Part shown: piece after piece, positions 32,819-41,496 of the stretch
How the letters are laid out: the number at the start of each line of letters is the position of its first letter
Numbering within the stretch: the stretch's first letter is position 1
Source: JALYYC01 sp963795805
Lineage (GTDB): Bacteria > Chloroflexota > Dormibacteria > CF-121
Direction: 5' to 3'
Length of the DNA: 64,000 nucleotides
Assembly: GCA_963795805.1 (NCBI GenBank)
Contig: CAWCIV010000001.1
Span: forward strand, 744,001 to 808,000
Translations under genes and position numbers: made by a program
Notes under the pieces: generated by a model
Database searches by the model: none
Told to the model about the DNA's origin: nothing
The model's input: only the letters and a program-made list of their open reading frames with translations

Positions 32819-33461
32819 CCGGGACCTCTGGGTCTTCGAGCGGCAGGCGTTCGGTCTTGGCTACGGCACCGTCGCCGGCGTCGACGAAGCGGGACGAGGG
32901 CCCTGGGCGGGCCCCGTCGTCGCCGGGGCTACCATCATGCGGCCATATTTCCATTGCGAGGGCATTGACGACTCGAAGCTGCTGACCGCGGAGCAGCGTG
33001 ACCACTACTACGACCGCATCCTCGAGGGCGCTGAAGCCTGGGGCGTGGGCATCGTCGAGGTCGACGAGATCGACCGTGTCGGGGTAGCACGCGCCGCGCG
33101 GTGGGCGATGGGGATCGCCTTGCAGCAACTGAACCGCCGGCTCGACTACCTCCTGGTCGACGGCTTCACCCTGCCGGAGTCGCTCACGCCGCAGCTGCCG
33201 ATCGTCAAGGGCGACCGGCGTTCGATCTCGATCATGTCGGGCGGCATCCTCGCCAAGGTGACGCGGGACCGCCTGATGATCAAAACCGCGGAACAATTTC
33301 CCGGGTACGGGTTCGAGGCGCACAAGGGATATCCGACCCCGGATCACCTCTCGGCGATGGATCGACACGGACTGACCCCGCTGCACCGGCGCTCCTTCAT
33401 CTCGATCCGGACCCGCGCAGAACTGGAGGCTGCTGCCTTTGCCGTCAGCGCTCGGGCTTAG
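32760..33461 (+). CDS. rnhB: Ribonuclease HII
   Basis: This endonuclease of about 233 residues cuts RNA in RNA-DNA hybrids and at single ribonucleotides. The catalytic acidic residues are in VAGVDEAGRGPWAGPVVAGA, DDSKLL and VDGFTLP. The C-terminal HKGYPTPDHLSAMDRHG is typical. The first canonical start that keeps the fold is GTG 32760, inside rplS, giving a basic N-terminal extension (RLQKPRPQPASRPKRPKAD). No later ATG, GTG or TTG precedes the domain. Confidence 0.93.
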   Translation: MRLQKPRPQPASRPKRPKADRDLWVFERQAFGLGYGTVAGVDEAGRGPWAGPVVAGATIMRPYFHCEGIDDSKLLTAEQRDHYYDRILEGAEAWGVGIVEVDEIDRVGVARAARWAMGIALQQLNRRLDYLLVDGFTLPESLTPQLPIVKGDRRSISIMSGGILAKVTRDRLMIKTAEQFPGYGFEAHKGYPTPDHLSAMDRHGLTPLHRRSFISIRTRAELEAAAFAVSARA

Positions 33462-33789
33462 CGGCGAGGACCTCGCGGAGGATCACCTCCGCAGCCTCGG
33501 CTACGAGATCTTGGCGCGTGACGTCCGCACCCCGATCGGACAACTCGACCTGGTCGCCCGGGATGCGAAGACGCTCGTGTTTGTCGAGGTCAAGACGCGC
33601 GCCGGTACGGGCTATGGGTTGCCGCAGGAGGCGGTCGACGCGAAAAAGATCCGCAAGCTCCGGCACCTCGCCCTCTACTACTTGAAGCAGGCTCCGTATC
33701 GCGGGCCGGTCCGCTTCGATGTGGTCGGCCTGATCGTGAGGAACGGGAAGCTGCTGCGCGTCGACCACATCAAGAACGCCATCGACTGA
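33439..33789 (+). CDS. YraN/UPF0102 nuclease-fold protein
   Basis: This 116-residue protein has a restriction-endonuclease-like core: GEDLAEDHLRSLGYEILARD, then GQLDLVARD and VFVEVKTR (D ... E-x-K motif). The family is conserved after rnhB, before comM-dprA-topA, as here, and is suspected to act on DNA or RNA. No function is firmly shown. It starts at a TTG within the 3' end of rnhB. Confidence 0.92.
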   Translation: MPSALGLSGEDLAEDHLRSLGYEILARDVRTPIGQLDLVARDAKTLVFVEVKTRAGTGYGLPQEAVDAKKIRKLRHLALYYLKQAPYRGPVRFDVVGLIVRNGKLLRVDHIKNAID

Positions 33790-33792
33790 CGG

Positions 33793-34365
33793 CTAGGGTT
33801 CGGTCCCGGCCCGCTCCCAGAGCTGCAGGAACTGATGGACGATATACCCGGTGGCGCCCCAGATCACGTCATCGCCCACTCGGAAGTAGTGGATGTGGAA
33901 GGGCTGGCCATCGAACTCGCGGCTCTCGGTGGTGTGCACGCCTGCGAGGCGATCGACCGCGACGGTGAAGATGCTCTTCACCTCGGCCGGGGCGAGCGTC
34001 AGGTCTGCCGGGGTCCCGGCTACCAGTCCGACCACCGGCGTGACGACGAAGCCGCTGACCGACGTGAACATGTCGTCCAGCTCGCCGAGGACCTGCACCC
34101 TCGCCGGATCCAGCCCGATCTCTTCGTAGCTCTCACGCAGGGCGGTCTCCACCAGACCCGCGTCCGAGGGCTCGTGCTGGCCGCCCGGGAACGAGATCTG
34201 GCCCTTGTGCGTCAGCACGGTATCGGTCCGCCGCGTGAACAACAACTCAATGCCGTCAGCGGCTCGGAACAGGGGCACGAGGACCCCGGCGCGCATTCGC
34301 GGCGGCGCGGCATCGATGCGGCGCGCTGGGCGTCCGGCCAACTCCGCCGTCAGCCGGGCGAGCAT
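33793..34365 (-). CDS. Nudix hydrolase, CoA pyrophosphatase (NudL)-like
   Basis: From ATG 34365 this is a 190-residue Nudix protein. The UPF0035 extension is evident, with LLFTRRTDTVLTHKGQISFP before GGQHE. The Nudix box is GGQHEPSDAGLVETALRESY followed by EEIG. That combination is typical of CoA diphosphatases (hydrolysing CoA to 4'-phosphopantetheine and 3',5'-ADP). The frame is open to 34443, but that start is inside the upstream zinc-ribbon gene, so I prefer 34365. Substrate assignment is by family. Confidence 0.88.
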   Translation of the reverse strand: MLARLTAELAGRPARRIDAAPPRMRAGVLVPLFRAADGIELLFTRRTDTVLTHKGQISFPGGQHEPSDAGLVETALRESYEEIGLDPARVQVLGELDDMFTSVSGFVVTPVVGLVAGTPADLTLAPAEVKSIFTVAVDRLAGVHTTESREFDGQPFHIHYFRVGDDVIWGATGYIVHQFLQLWERAGTEP

Positions 34366-34385
34366 CCGGGTGACCGACGTCTCGA

Positions 34386-34571
34386 TCAGGTGAAGGCCTC
34401 GAACGAAACCGGCGTGCTGTGGCCACAGTGGGGACAGACCCACACCTGGCCCCGTCGCACCACGATCCGTCCGTCATCCAGCGTCACCTCGCGGTCCGGC
34501 CCGGTGAGGCGCACCCACTGGGGCATGCGCTTGCACTGATCGCAGATCGGCGGCGGCGGATTGGCTCTCAC
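34386..34571 (-). CDS. Small zinc-ribbon protein
   Basis: This 61-residue protein has two CxxC pairs (CDQC near residue 10 and CPHC near 47) spaced like a zinc ribbon, with a beta-rich middle (REVTLDDGRIVVRRGQVWV). It starts at a GTG overlapping the stop of the acyltransferase upstream (GTGA) and lies 20 bases before the Nudix start, forming a three-gene minus-strand unit. Function unknown; nucleic-acid or protein binding is possible by fold. Confidence 0.75.
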   Translation of the reverse strand: MRANPPPPICDQCKRMPQWVRLTGPDREVTLDDGRIVVRRGQVWVCPHCGHSTPVSFEAFT

Positions 34572-35137
34572 TGAGCTGGATTATCCCTTGTCATGCCATC
34601 GAGCTCGCGGACGACGCGGGCCGGATTGCCAACCACGATGACATTCGATCGGACGCTGTCAAAGACGACCGCATGAATTCCGACGACCGAATTCTTCCCG
34701 ATCCGGACCCCGGGCAGCACCGAGACCTGGCCGCCGACCCAGACGTTGTCTTCCAGAATCACGGGACTCGCCAATTCTCCACGCGAGCGACTCGCGGCCA
34801 GCCCCGTCGTCGGGAGATTGTCGCGGATTTCACAAGAGCCGAGCACGCAGTCCGCCCCGACCTCGATCCGGTCGGTTGCGATCAGCGTGCAGCCGTTGAG
34901 GCGGGCGTTGCGACCAATCCGGATGACCGCCCGAGGATCGGTCGTGATCAGCCGGTTGACCTCCGCATGCGACCAGGCGTTGACATCGTCGTCAAGCTCG
35001 ACGCGGCCTGGCCCTTGGATCCGCAACCGGCCGTTGCCGAGGAGTCCCCGGCCGATGGTCACGCGGGATCCGGGCACGCGGTAGGAGAGAGTGGTGAGCC
35101 AGCCAAGGACCTGCGCGGCGGCCCGCTTCCCGTTCAT
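34568..35137 (-). CDS. Hexapeptide-repeat acyltransferase
   Basis: This 189-residue left-handed beta-helix protein has repeated [LIV]-G-x-[NGD] turns and the C-terminal VILEDNVWVGGQVSVLPGVR, VGIHAVV and VIVVGNPARVV. It resembles LacA/WbbJ-type sugar O-acetyltransferases, but the acceptor cannot be told. It differs from the smaller family member at 7097-7609. It begins at ATG 35137, divergent from comM. Confidence 0.82.
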   Translation of the reverse strand: MNGKRAAAQVLGWLTTLSYRVPGSRVTIGRGLLGNGRLRIQGPGRVELDDDVNAWSHAEVNRLITTDPRAVIRIGRNARLNGCTLIATDRIEVGADCVLGSCEIRDNLPTTGLAASRSRGELASPVILEDNVWVGGQVSVLPGVRIGKNSVVGIHAVVFDSVRSNVIVVGNPARVVRELDGMTRDNPAQ

Positions 35138-35209
35138 TCGGGATCATTCTGCCGGGCTCGGGCTAAGGATTGCGGCCACACATACACAAAATCGTGTAAT
35201 GTAACGGGG

Positions 35210-36716
35210 ATGGTCGCCCGCGCGCTGTCCGGGACCACCTTCGGCCTTGACGGGGTCCGGGTCGACGTGGAAGCCAACATTGCCGACGGGCTGCCCGGGT
35301 TCCATATCGTCGGTCTCGGGGATCGAGCGCTCCAGGAGGCCCGCGAGCGGGTCAAGATCGCGATCAACAACAGCGGCTTCGAGTTCCCGGGGCGGAAGGT
35401 GACGGTCAACCTGGCGCCGGCTCAACTGCCCAAGCTGGGGAGCGGATTCGACCTGGCGATGGCCGCGGCGATCGTCAGCGCGACGATGGATCGGGAGCTC
35501 GCCGCCGAGGCCGCCTGGCTCGGAGAGTTGGCGCTCGATGGACGCGTCCGCGGCGTGCGCGGCGTGCTGGCGATCACGGCGCACCTGGACCGGCTCGGCG
35601 CTGGCCCCTTTTTCGTCCCCGATGCCAACGTGCGCGAGGCGCGCCTGGCCACCAGCCGTCCGGTCATCGGGGTCAGCCATCTCCGTCAGCTGATCGACCA
35701 CTGGCGGGATGGGGCGCCCATCCCGGATCCAGCACCACCCTCGATGCCCACCACCGGCATCCGCCGCCGATCCGGTCGACCTCGCTGACTTTTGCGGCCA
35801 GCCGCACGCTCGGCGGGCGCTCGAGATCGCCGCGGCTGGCGCGCATCATCTTCTATTGGTCGGACCGCCGGGGGCGGGGAAGACGCTCCTCGCGCGCGCC
35901 CTGCCGGGAATTCTTCCGCCCTTGACGCCCAGGGAAGCGCTGGAGGTGACGACGATCGCGTCCTGCCTCGGCAACCTGCCACCCGGGGGCGGGCTGGTCG
36001 AGACGGCGCCGTTCCGCGCCCCTCATCACAGCATCTCGCCGGCCGGACTGGTGGGAGGCGGGGCCACCGTGCCGCTCCCGGGCGAGGTAACCCGCGCTCA
36101 CCGTGGGGTGCTGTTCCTGGACGAGTTCACCGAGTTTCGCCGTGACGCGCTCGAATCCCTCCGTCAGCCACTCGAGGATGGCCGCCTGGCGGTGGCGCGG
36201 ACCAGGGGTCATGCGGTCCTTCCCGGCCGGTTCATCCTGGTCGCGGCCCTGAACCCCTGCCCGTGCGGCTTTGCCGGCGAGCCCGGACGATGCCAGTGCA
36301 CCCCGCTGCTGCGGGCGCGATACCACGATCGAATTTCCGGGCCGATTCGCGACCGGATCGATCTCCAGGTGACCGTGTCGCGCCAGCCCGCGGGCGATCT
36401 CATCGCGCCCGCCACGATGGCCGAGCCGAGCGCCACGGTGCGCGAGCGGGTTCTGCAAGCGCGAGCCCGCCAGCAGGCACGCCGGCCGCATGGTCCCCTG
36501 AACGGCGCCCTGACGGGACCGATGCTGCGCAAGGACGTCGTGCTGCCGGTGCCGGCGCGAAGCCTGCTCGAAACGGCGGCGGACCGCCTCCAGTTGAGCG
36601 GGCGGGCCATTCATCGCGTCGTGCGCGTCGCGCGCACGATCGCGGACCTCGAGGCCGCCCGGGACATCGGGCTGGACCACATTGCCGAAGCACTGCAGTA
36701 CCGGGAGAGCGGATGA
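35210..36716 (+). CDS. comM: YifB/ComM Mg-chelatase-like AAA ATPase, apparent +1 frameshift
   Basis: The first part (ATG 35210, MVARALSGTTFGLDGV) encodes the N-terminal Lon-protease-like domain up to about 35730, then runs into a stop at 35788 in unrelated sequence. The frame shifted by +1 takes over in the linker (PPPASAADPVDLADFCGQPH) and encodes the AAA domain: Walker A VGPPGAGKTLLARALPGILP, Walker B VLFLDEFTEF, and a C-terminal helix bundle. Together they make one normal ComM of about 500 residues, which helps branch migration in natural transformation. A single-base insertion at about 35730-35765 would explain it. Next to dprA, another transformation gene. Confidence 0.88.
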
Positions 36717-37600
36717 CGGTCAGCCGCATCGCTGTGGATGATCCGACCTATCCGGCGCTCTTGCGACAGATCTTCGATCCACCCAATCATCTCTACGTCG
36801 ATGGGTTGATCCCGCCTGGGCCGATGATCGCGGTGGTCGGATCGCGACGGGCCACGCCCTACGGCTTGCGCACGGCCGAGCGATTGGCCAGGTCGCTTTC
36901 GGATGCCGGGGTCGTCGTCGTCAGCGGGCTGGCGCGTGGGATCGACGCGGCGGCGCACCACGGCGCGCTGCTCGGGGCAAGCCCGACGGTGGCGGTGCTC
37001 GCCACCGGCTTGGACCGCATCTATCCGCCGGAGCATACGGAGCTGGCTCGGGCGATCGCCGCCTCGGGCGCGGTCGTGACCGAGGCTGAAGCCGGCACGG
37101 CACCGTTGCCGAGCCGATTCCCGCCTCGCAACCGAATCATCAGCGGCATGAGTCTGGGTGTGGTGGTCGTCGAAGCAGCCGCACGCAGCGGAGCGCTGAT
37201 CACCGCGCGCATGGCGCTCGAGGCGAACCGCGACGTGTTCTGCGTGCCTGGCAGCGTCGAGAACCCGCTGGCTATCGGGCCGCACCAGTTGATCAGGGAT
37301 GGGGCCAAGTTGGTGCAAACGGTTGAGGATGTGCTTGAGGAGTTTCCGATGCTGCTCCCGGTCATTCCGCTCGCGCGTACGCGTACGCGCGCACACGCGC
37401 GCGCGGATTCGGGACCCACCGACCCCGATCTTGTCGCCGTTTGGGAATTGCTTGATTGGGTAGAACCGCGCCATCATGATGACCTGGCGGCCATGCTCCG
37501 TTTAGAGAGCAAGGAAATAAGCCGGCGCTTGACTTTATTGGAAATGGGCAACTATATAATCGGCGACTGCGGTGCGGTCACGCGCCGTCCCCAGAACTGA
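36713..37600 (+). CDS. dprA: DNA-processing protein DprA
   Basis: This 295-residue protein loads RecA onto incoming single-stranded DNA. The Rossmann-like domain has VVGSRRATPYGLRTAERLAR, VVSGLARGIDAAAH, GLDRIYPPEH, PLPSRFPPRNRIISG, and AAARSGALITA. A C-terminal winged helix (about 235-290) is present. The linker between them (ARTRTRAHARAD) is encoded by a 34-base perfect pyrimidine-purine alternation. The start ATG 36713 overlaps the comM stop (ATGA). Confidence 0.95.
   Translation: MTVSRIAVDDPTYPALLRQIFDPPNHLYVDGLIPPGPMIAVVGSRRATPYGLRTAERLARSLSDAGVVVVSGLARGIDAAAHHGALLGASPTVAVLATGLDRIYPPEHTELARAIAASGAVVTEAEAGTAPLPSRFPPRNRIISGMSLGVVVVEAAARSGALITARMALEANRDVFCVPGSVENPLAIGPHQLIRDGAKLVQTVEDVLEEFPMLLPVIPLARTRTRAHARADSGPTDPDLVAVWELLDWVEPRHHDDLAAMLRLESKEISRRLTLLEMGNYIIGDCGAVTRRPQN
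37372..37405. repeat. 34-base perfect alternating pyrimidine-purine tract
   Basis: From C37372 to G37405 every base alternates pyrimidine and purine (CGCGCGTACGCGTACGCGCG, then CACACGCGCGCGCG). Such (CG)n/(CA)n tracts are the classic Z-DNA-forming sequence. It lies in the dprA linker and encodes alternating Arg with Thr or Ala. Confidence 0.85.
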
Positions 37601-37601
37601 A

Positions 37602-39938
37602 ATGGCAAACCCACTGATCATCGTCGAGTCACCCGCAAAGGCCAAGACCCTTGGCCGGTTTCTTGGCGGGAAGTACGACATCCGCGCCTCGATGGGTCAC
37701 GTGCGCGATCTCCCCAAGAGCACGCTCGGCATCGATCTCGACGATTCGTTCAAACCGGAATACGTCACGATCCCGGGCAAGGAAGCGACCATCAGGGATC
37801 TCAAGGCGGCCGCGAAGGGCGCGTCCGAGGTCTTGCTGGCCTCCGACCCGGACCGCGAGGGTGAGGCGATCGCCTGGCATCTCGCCAGCGTGCTGAAGCT
37901 CACCGAGCCCCGCCGCATCGAACTCCATGAGATCACGCCCGGCGCGGTGGAAAAGGCGTTGCTGGCGCTGCGGCCGATCAACCAGGACCTTGTTGATGCG
38001 CAGCAGGCTCGCCGCGTCATCGACCGGCTGGTCGGATACAAGCTCAGCCCGCTGCTGTGGAAGAAGATCCGCAAGGGGCTGAGCGCCGGCCGCGTCCAGT
38101 CCGTCGCCGTCCGTCTGGTCTGCGAGCGCGAAGCGGAGATCGAGAAGTTCATCCCGGTCGAATCCTGGAGTCTCGACGCCATGGTGGCGAAGCGGGACCT
38201 GCCGCAGCGGGTCTTCCCGGCGCGCTTCGTGGGGAAGCAGGGCGAGGAGAAACTCGACCTCAAGCAGGAACCCCAGGTCCGCGACATCATGGCCGCGCTC
38301 GAGGGCGCGACCTATCGCGTGCTCTCGATCGAGAGCAAGGACACGACGCGCAACTCCCTGCCGCCCTACAAGACGAGCACGCTGCAGCAGGACGGCTCCA
38401 ACCGGTTGCGCTTCAAGCCGAACCGAACCATGAGCCTGGCCCAGCAGTTGTACGAAGGCATCGAGCTCGGCAGTGAGGGGCCGGTCGGTCTGATCACCTA
38501 CATGCGAACGGACTCCTACCGGATCTCCGAGGAGGCCCTGACGCAGACCCGCCGGTTCATCACCGACCAGTTCGGGCCGACCTATGCCCGACGCGACAAG
38601 GCCGACTGGAAATCGAAAGGAACCGGCACGGTCCAGGATGCGCACGAGGCCATCCGTCCGACCGATGTCACGCGGACGCCGGACGCCATGAAGAACTTTT
38701 TGACACCGGACCAGTTCAAGCTCTACAAGCTGATCTGGCAGCGATACACGGCGAGCCAGATGTCGCCGGCACGGTTCGCCCAGACGCGAGCCGACATCGC
38801 AGGCGCCGATTACCTATTTCGCGCCACCGGGTCGGTGCTCGTCTTCGATGGGTTCTACCGGGTCTGGGAGCGCGACAGCGAGAACGACGAGGAGAAGGAA
38901 CTGCCGCTGCTCACCGTTGGCGAGGAACTCGACCTGCGCGAGCTGAAGCCCGAACAACATTTCACGCAGCCGCCGCCACGCTATTCGGAGGCGTCGTTGA
39001 TCAAGGCGCTTGAGGAGCTGGGGGTTGGCCGCCCGAGTACCTTCGCCCCAACGATCGATGTCATCCAGACCCGCCATTACGTGCAGCAGGAGGAACGCCG
39101 GCTACGCCCCACCGACCTCGGCAAGACCGTGAACACCTGGTTGATCGAGCACTTTCCGGACATTGTCGATGCGGGCTTCACCGCCGAGATGGAGGAAGAG
39201 CTCGACGATGTCGAAGAAGGGCGCCGGCAGTGGGTGCCGATCGTGCGAGAGTTCTTCAAGCCCTTCCTCAAGACCCTGACGAAGGCCGAGGCCACGGAGC
39301 GGGTCAAGGTCCCGATGCGGGAAACGGGCGAAGACTGTCCCAAGTGCAAGGAGGAGGGCCGCGACGGACGCCTCGTCTATCGGATGAGCAAGATGGGCGA
39401 GTTCGTTGGGTGCTCCCTCTATCCGACCTGCGATTACATCCAGGGCCGGGAAGGCCAGGAGAAGGCCGCGCCCGCCAAGGAGACCGGGGAGCCATGCCCG
39501 ACCTGCGGCAAGCCGCTCGTCGAGCGCAACGGAAAGCGCGGACCCTTCGTCGCGTGCTCCGGTTACCCGAAGTGCCGCTACGTCAAGCGGGAGATCAAGC
39601 CGGAGGATGTCGTTCCCGATCGGGTCTGCCCGAAATGCGGCAAGGCGCTCCTCAATCGGACCGGGCGCTTCGGCAGTTTCATCGGCTGCTCGGGCTACCC
39701 GCAGTGCCGCTACCTCGAGGGCGGCGCGAAAACGGTGACGCCTCCCGAGCCGAGCGAACTGCTGATGGACGATCCCTGTCCGCGTTGCGGCAAACCGCAG
39801 GTGATGCGCAAGGGAAAGTACGGGGACTTCAAGAGTTGCTCCGACTACCCGGCGTGCAAGCCAGAGCGGGCGGCGAAGACCAGCACCAGGCCGCCGCGCG
39901 GCACTCGCGTCAAGAAGCCGACCGCGCCCGCCGCCTGA
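37602..39938 (+). CDS. topA: DNA topoisomerase I
   Basis: This 778-residue type IA enzyme relaxes negative supercoils. The Toprim domain (LIIVESPAKAKTLGRFL; DPDREGEAIAWH) leads to the catalytic Tyr300 in LITYMRTDSYRIS. The C-terminus has four tetracysteine zinc fingers, each beginning CPxC or close (CPKC, CPTC, CPKC, CPRC) and ending YPxC, and a basic tail. The start ATG 37602 begins one base after the dprA stop; an upstream in-frame start would overlap dprA. Confidence 0.97.
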   Translation: MANPLIIVESPAKAKTLGRFLGGKYDIRASMGHVRDLPKSTLGIDLDDSFKPEYVTIPGKEATIRDLKAAAKGASEVLLASDPDREGEAIAWHLASVLKLTEPRRIELHEITPGAVEKALLALRPINQDLVDAQQARRVIDRLVGYKLSPLLWKKIRKGLSAGRVQSVAVRLVCEREAEIEKFIPVESWSLDAMVAKRDLPQRVFPARFVGKQGEEKLDLKQEPQVRDIMAALEGATYRVLSIESKDTTRNSLPPYKTSTLQQDGSNRLRFKPNRTMSLAQQLYEGIELGSEGPVGLITYMRTDSYRISEEALTQTRRFITDQFGPTYARRDKADWKSKGTGTVQDAHEAIRPTDVTRTPDAMKNFLTPDQFKLYKLIWQRYTASQMSPARFAQTRADIAGADYLFRATGSVLVFDGFYRVWERDSENDEEKELPLLTVGEELDLRELKPEQHFTQPPPRYSEASLIKALEELGVGRPSTFAPTIDVIQTRHYVQQEERRLRPTDLGKTVNTWLIEHFPDIVDAGFTAEMEEELDDVEEGRRQWVPIVREFFKPFLKTLTKAEATERVKVPMRETGEDCPKCKEEGRDGRLVYRMSKMGEFVGCSLYPTCDYIQGREGQEKAAPAKETGEPCPTCGKPLVERNGKRGPFVACSGYPKCRYVKREIKPEDVVPDRVCPKCGKALLNRTGRFGSFIGCSGYPQCRYLEGGAKTVTPPEPSELLMDDPCPRCGKPQVMRKGKYGDFKSCSDYPACKPERAAKTSTRPPRGTRVKKPTAPAA

Positions 39939-39942
39939 CGGC

Positions 39943-39948
39943 TATACT
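39943..39948 (+). promoter_or_regulatory. -10 element of rpsB-tsf
   Basis: TATACT 107 bases before the rpsB start would place transcription at about 39955 and produce a ~100-base leader. Unlike many genes here, rpsB also has a strong AGGAGG ribosome-binding site. Confidence 0.5.
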
Positions 39949-39967
39949 CAGGCCCGCGGATTAAACA

Positions 39968-40049
39968 CGCCTCCCGACGGCGTCCGGGTTGCCCGAATGG
40001 GTCCGGCGGCCGAGCGACGGAGGCGGAAGCGTCAAAAACAAGGAGGACG
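39968..40049 (+). promoter_or_regulatory. Structured rpsB mRNA leader
   Basis: CGCCTCC (39968-39974) can pair with GGAGGCG (40019-40025), enclosing a small hairpin CGGG-TTG-CCCG (39985-39995). CGTCC (39981-39985) can instead pair with GGACG (40045-40049), which overlaps the ribosome-binding region. Mutually exclusive pairings of this type are expected of an autoregulatory S2 leader. Pairings are seen; regulation is inferred. Confidence 0.4.
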
Positions 40050-40054
40050 TTCGC

Positions 40055-40891
40055 ATGCCACTCGTCACGCTGAAACAGCTGCTCGAGGCTGGGGTCCATT
40101 TCGGCCATCAGACCAGCCGCTGGAATCCCAAGATGAAGCGGTACATCTTTACCGCCCGCAACGGGATTCACATCATCGATCTCCAGCAAACCGTCAAGCT
40201 ACTGGATGATGCGTCGACCTGGGTCAAGGACGTCGTCGGGACCGGACGGACCGTCCTGTTCGTCGGCACCAAGAAGCAGGCGCAGGAGTCGATCGAGCTC
40301 GAGGCGCGGCGTTCCGGGATGCCCTACGTCAACCACCGGTGGATGGGTGGCATGCTGACCAACTTCACGGTCATGCGGCGCCAGATCGACCGGCTCAACA
40401 GCTTGCGGGCAATCCGCAACAACGGCGGGTTCACCGGTAGCAAGAAAGCGATCACCCAGCTCGAGGAGGAATATCAGCGCCTCGAGCGCTTCTTCGGCGG
40501 CATGTCTGATATGAAGCGGCTCCCGGGCGCGGTCTACATCGTCGATCCGCGCAAGGAGCACATCGCGGTTACCGAGGCGCGCAAGCTCGGAATCCCGCTG
40601 GTGGCGATCACTGATTCAAACTGTGACCCCGACGAGATCGACCACGTCATCCCGGGCAACGACGACGCCATCCGGGCCGTCAAGCTGATCACCTCCAAGA
40701 TCGCTGATGCCGCCCTGGAGGCGCGACAACTGATCAGCCCTGACGAGCTGACCGCGGCGCCCGAGACGCCGGTCACCGAGTTCGCCTTAGACGAGGACGA
40801 GGAAGAAGAGGACGAGAAAGGCCTCGCCGGGATGCCGACCATCGATGAGGCTGAGTTCTACGAGGACGAAGCCCTGGATGACGAGAAGTAG
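40055..40891 (+). CDS. rpsB: 30S ribosomal protein S2
   Basis: This 278-residue protein begins MPLVTLKQLLEAGVHFGHQT and has NHRWMGGMLTNF and TDSNCDPDEIDHVIPGNDDA, all S2 hallmarks. After about residue 225 there is an acidic extension (DEDEEEEDEKGLAG onward) not found in E. coli S2. I reject the upstream in-frame start at 39989: AGGAGG precedes 40055, and the homology begins there. tsf follows with no gap. Confidence 0.97.
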   Translation: MPLVTLKQLLEAGVHFGHQTSRWNPKMKRYIFTARNGIHIIDLQQTVKLLDDASTWVKDVVGTGRTVLFVGTKKQAQESIELEARRSGMPYVNHRWMGGMLTNFTVMRRQIDRLNSLRAIRNNGGFTGSKKAITQLEEEYQRLERFFGGMSDMKRLPGAVYIVDPRKEHIAVTEARKLGIPLVAITDSNCDPDEIDHVIPGNDDAIRAVKLITSKIADAALEARQLISPDELTAAPETPVTEFALDEDEEEEDEKGLAGMPTIDEAEFYEDEALDDEK

Positions 40892-41491
40892 ATGGCAGTC
40901 CAAGCCGAACAGGTCAAGGCGCTCCGGGAAGCAACTGGCGCGGGGATGATGGACTGCAAGCGGGCCCTCGAAGAGTGCAACGGCGACTTCGAAAAGGCCA
41001 GGGACTGGCTGCGCCAGAAAGGGATCGCGAAAGCCGGGGCGAAGGCGACCCGCACCGCGGCCCAGGGGCTGATCGAGACCTATGTGCACCACAACCACCA
41101 GCTCGGGGTGCTCCTGGAGCTGAATAGCGAGAGCGACTTCGTCGCGCGCAATGAGGAATTTCGCCACCTGGCGCACGAGATTGCCGTGCACATCGCCGCC
41201 GCGGACCCCAAGTACCTGCGGCGCGAGGACGTCCCGGCCGACGTCGTCGAGCGCGAGCGCAAGATCTTCGAGGCCCAGGCGAGTGATGCCAAGAAGCCGG
41301 CTGCGGTGGTCGACAAGATCGTCCAGGGCAAGCTCAACGACTTTTACAAGCGCGAGGTCCTCCTGGACCAGGGCTGGGCCAAGGACGACAAGAAAACGAT
41401 CGAGCAGCTGCTCAAGGAGGCGATTGCCAAGCTGGGCGAGAACATAACTATTTCCCGCTTCGCTCGTTTCAAAGTGGGAGAAGCAAGCTAA
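40892..41491 (+). CDS. tsf: Elongation factor Ts
   Basis: This 199-residue nucleotide exchange factor for EF-Tu has the N-terminal UBA-like domain (VKALREATGAGMMDCKRALE) and one core subdomain (LLELNSESDFVARNEEFRHL; LLDQGWAKD). It is the short form (about 200 residues), as in Thermus and cyanobacteria, lacking the second core subdomain of E. coli. It starts directly after the rpsB stop. Confidence 0.97.
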   Translation: MAVQAEQVKALREATGAGMMDCKRALEECNGDFEKARDWLRQKGIAKAGAKATRTAAQGLIETYVHHNHQLGVLLELNSESDFVARNEEFRHLAHEIAVHIAAADPKYLRREDVPADVVERERKIFEAQASDAKKPAAVVDKIVQGKLNDFYKREVLLDQGWAKDDKKTIEQLLKEAIAKLGENITISRFARFKVGEAS

Positions 41492-41496
41492 CTCGA

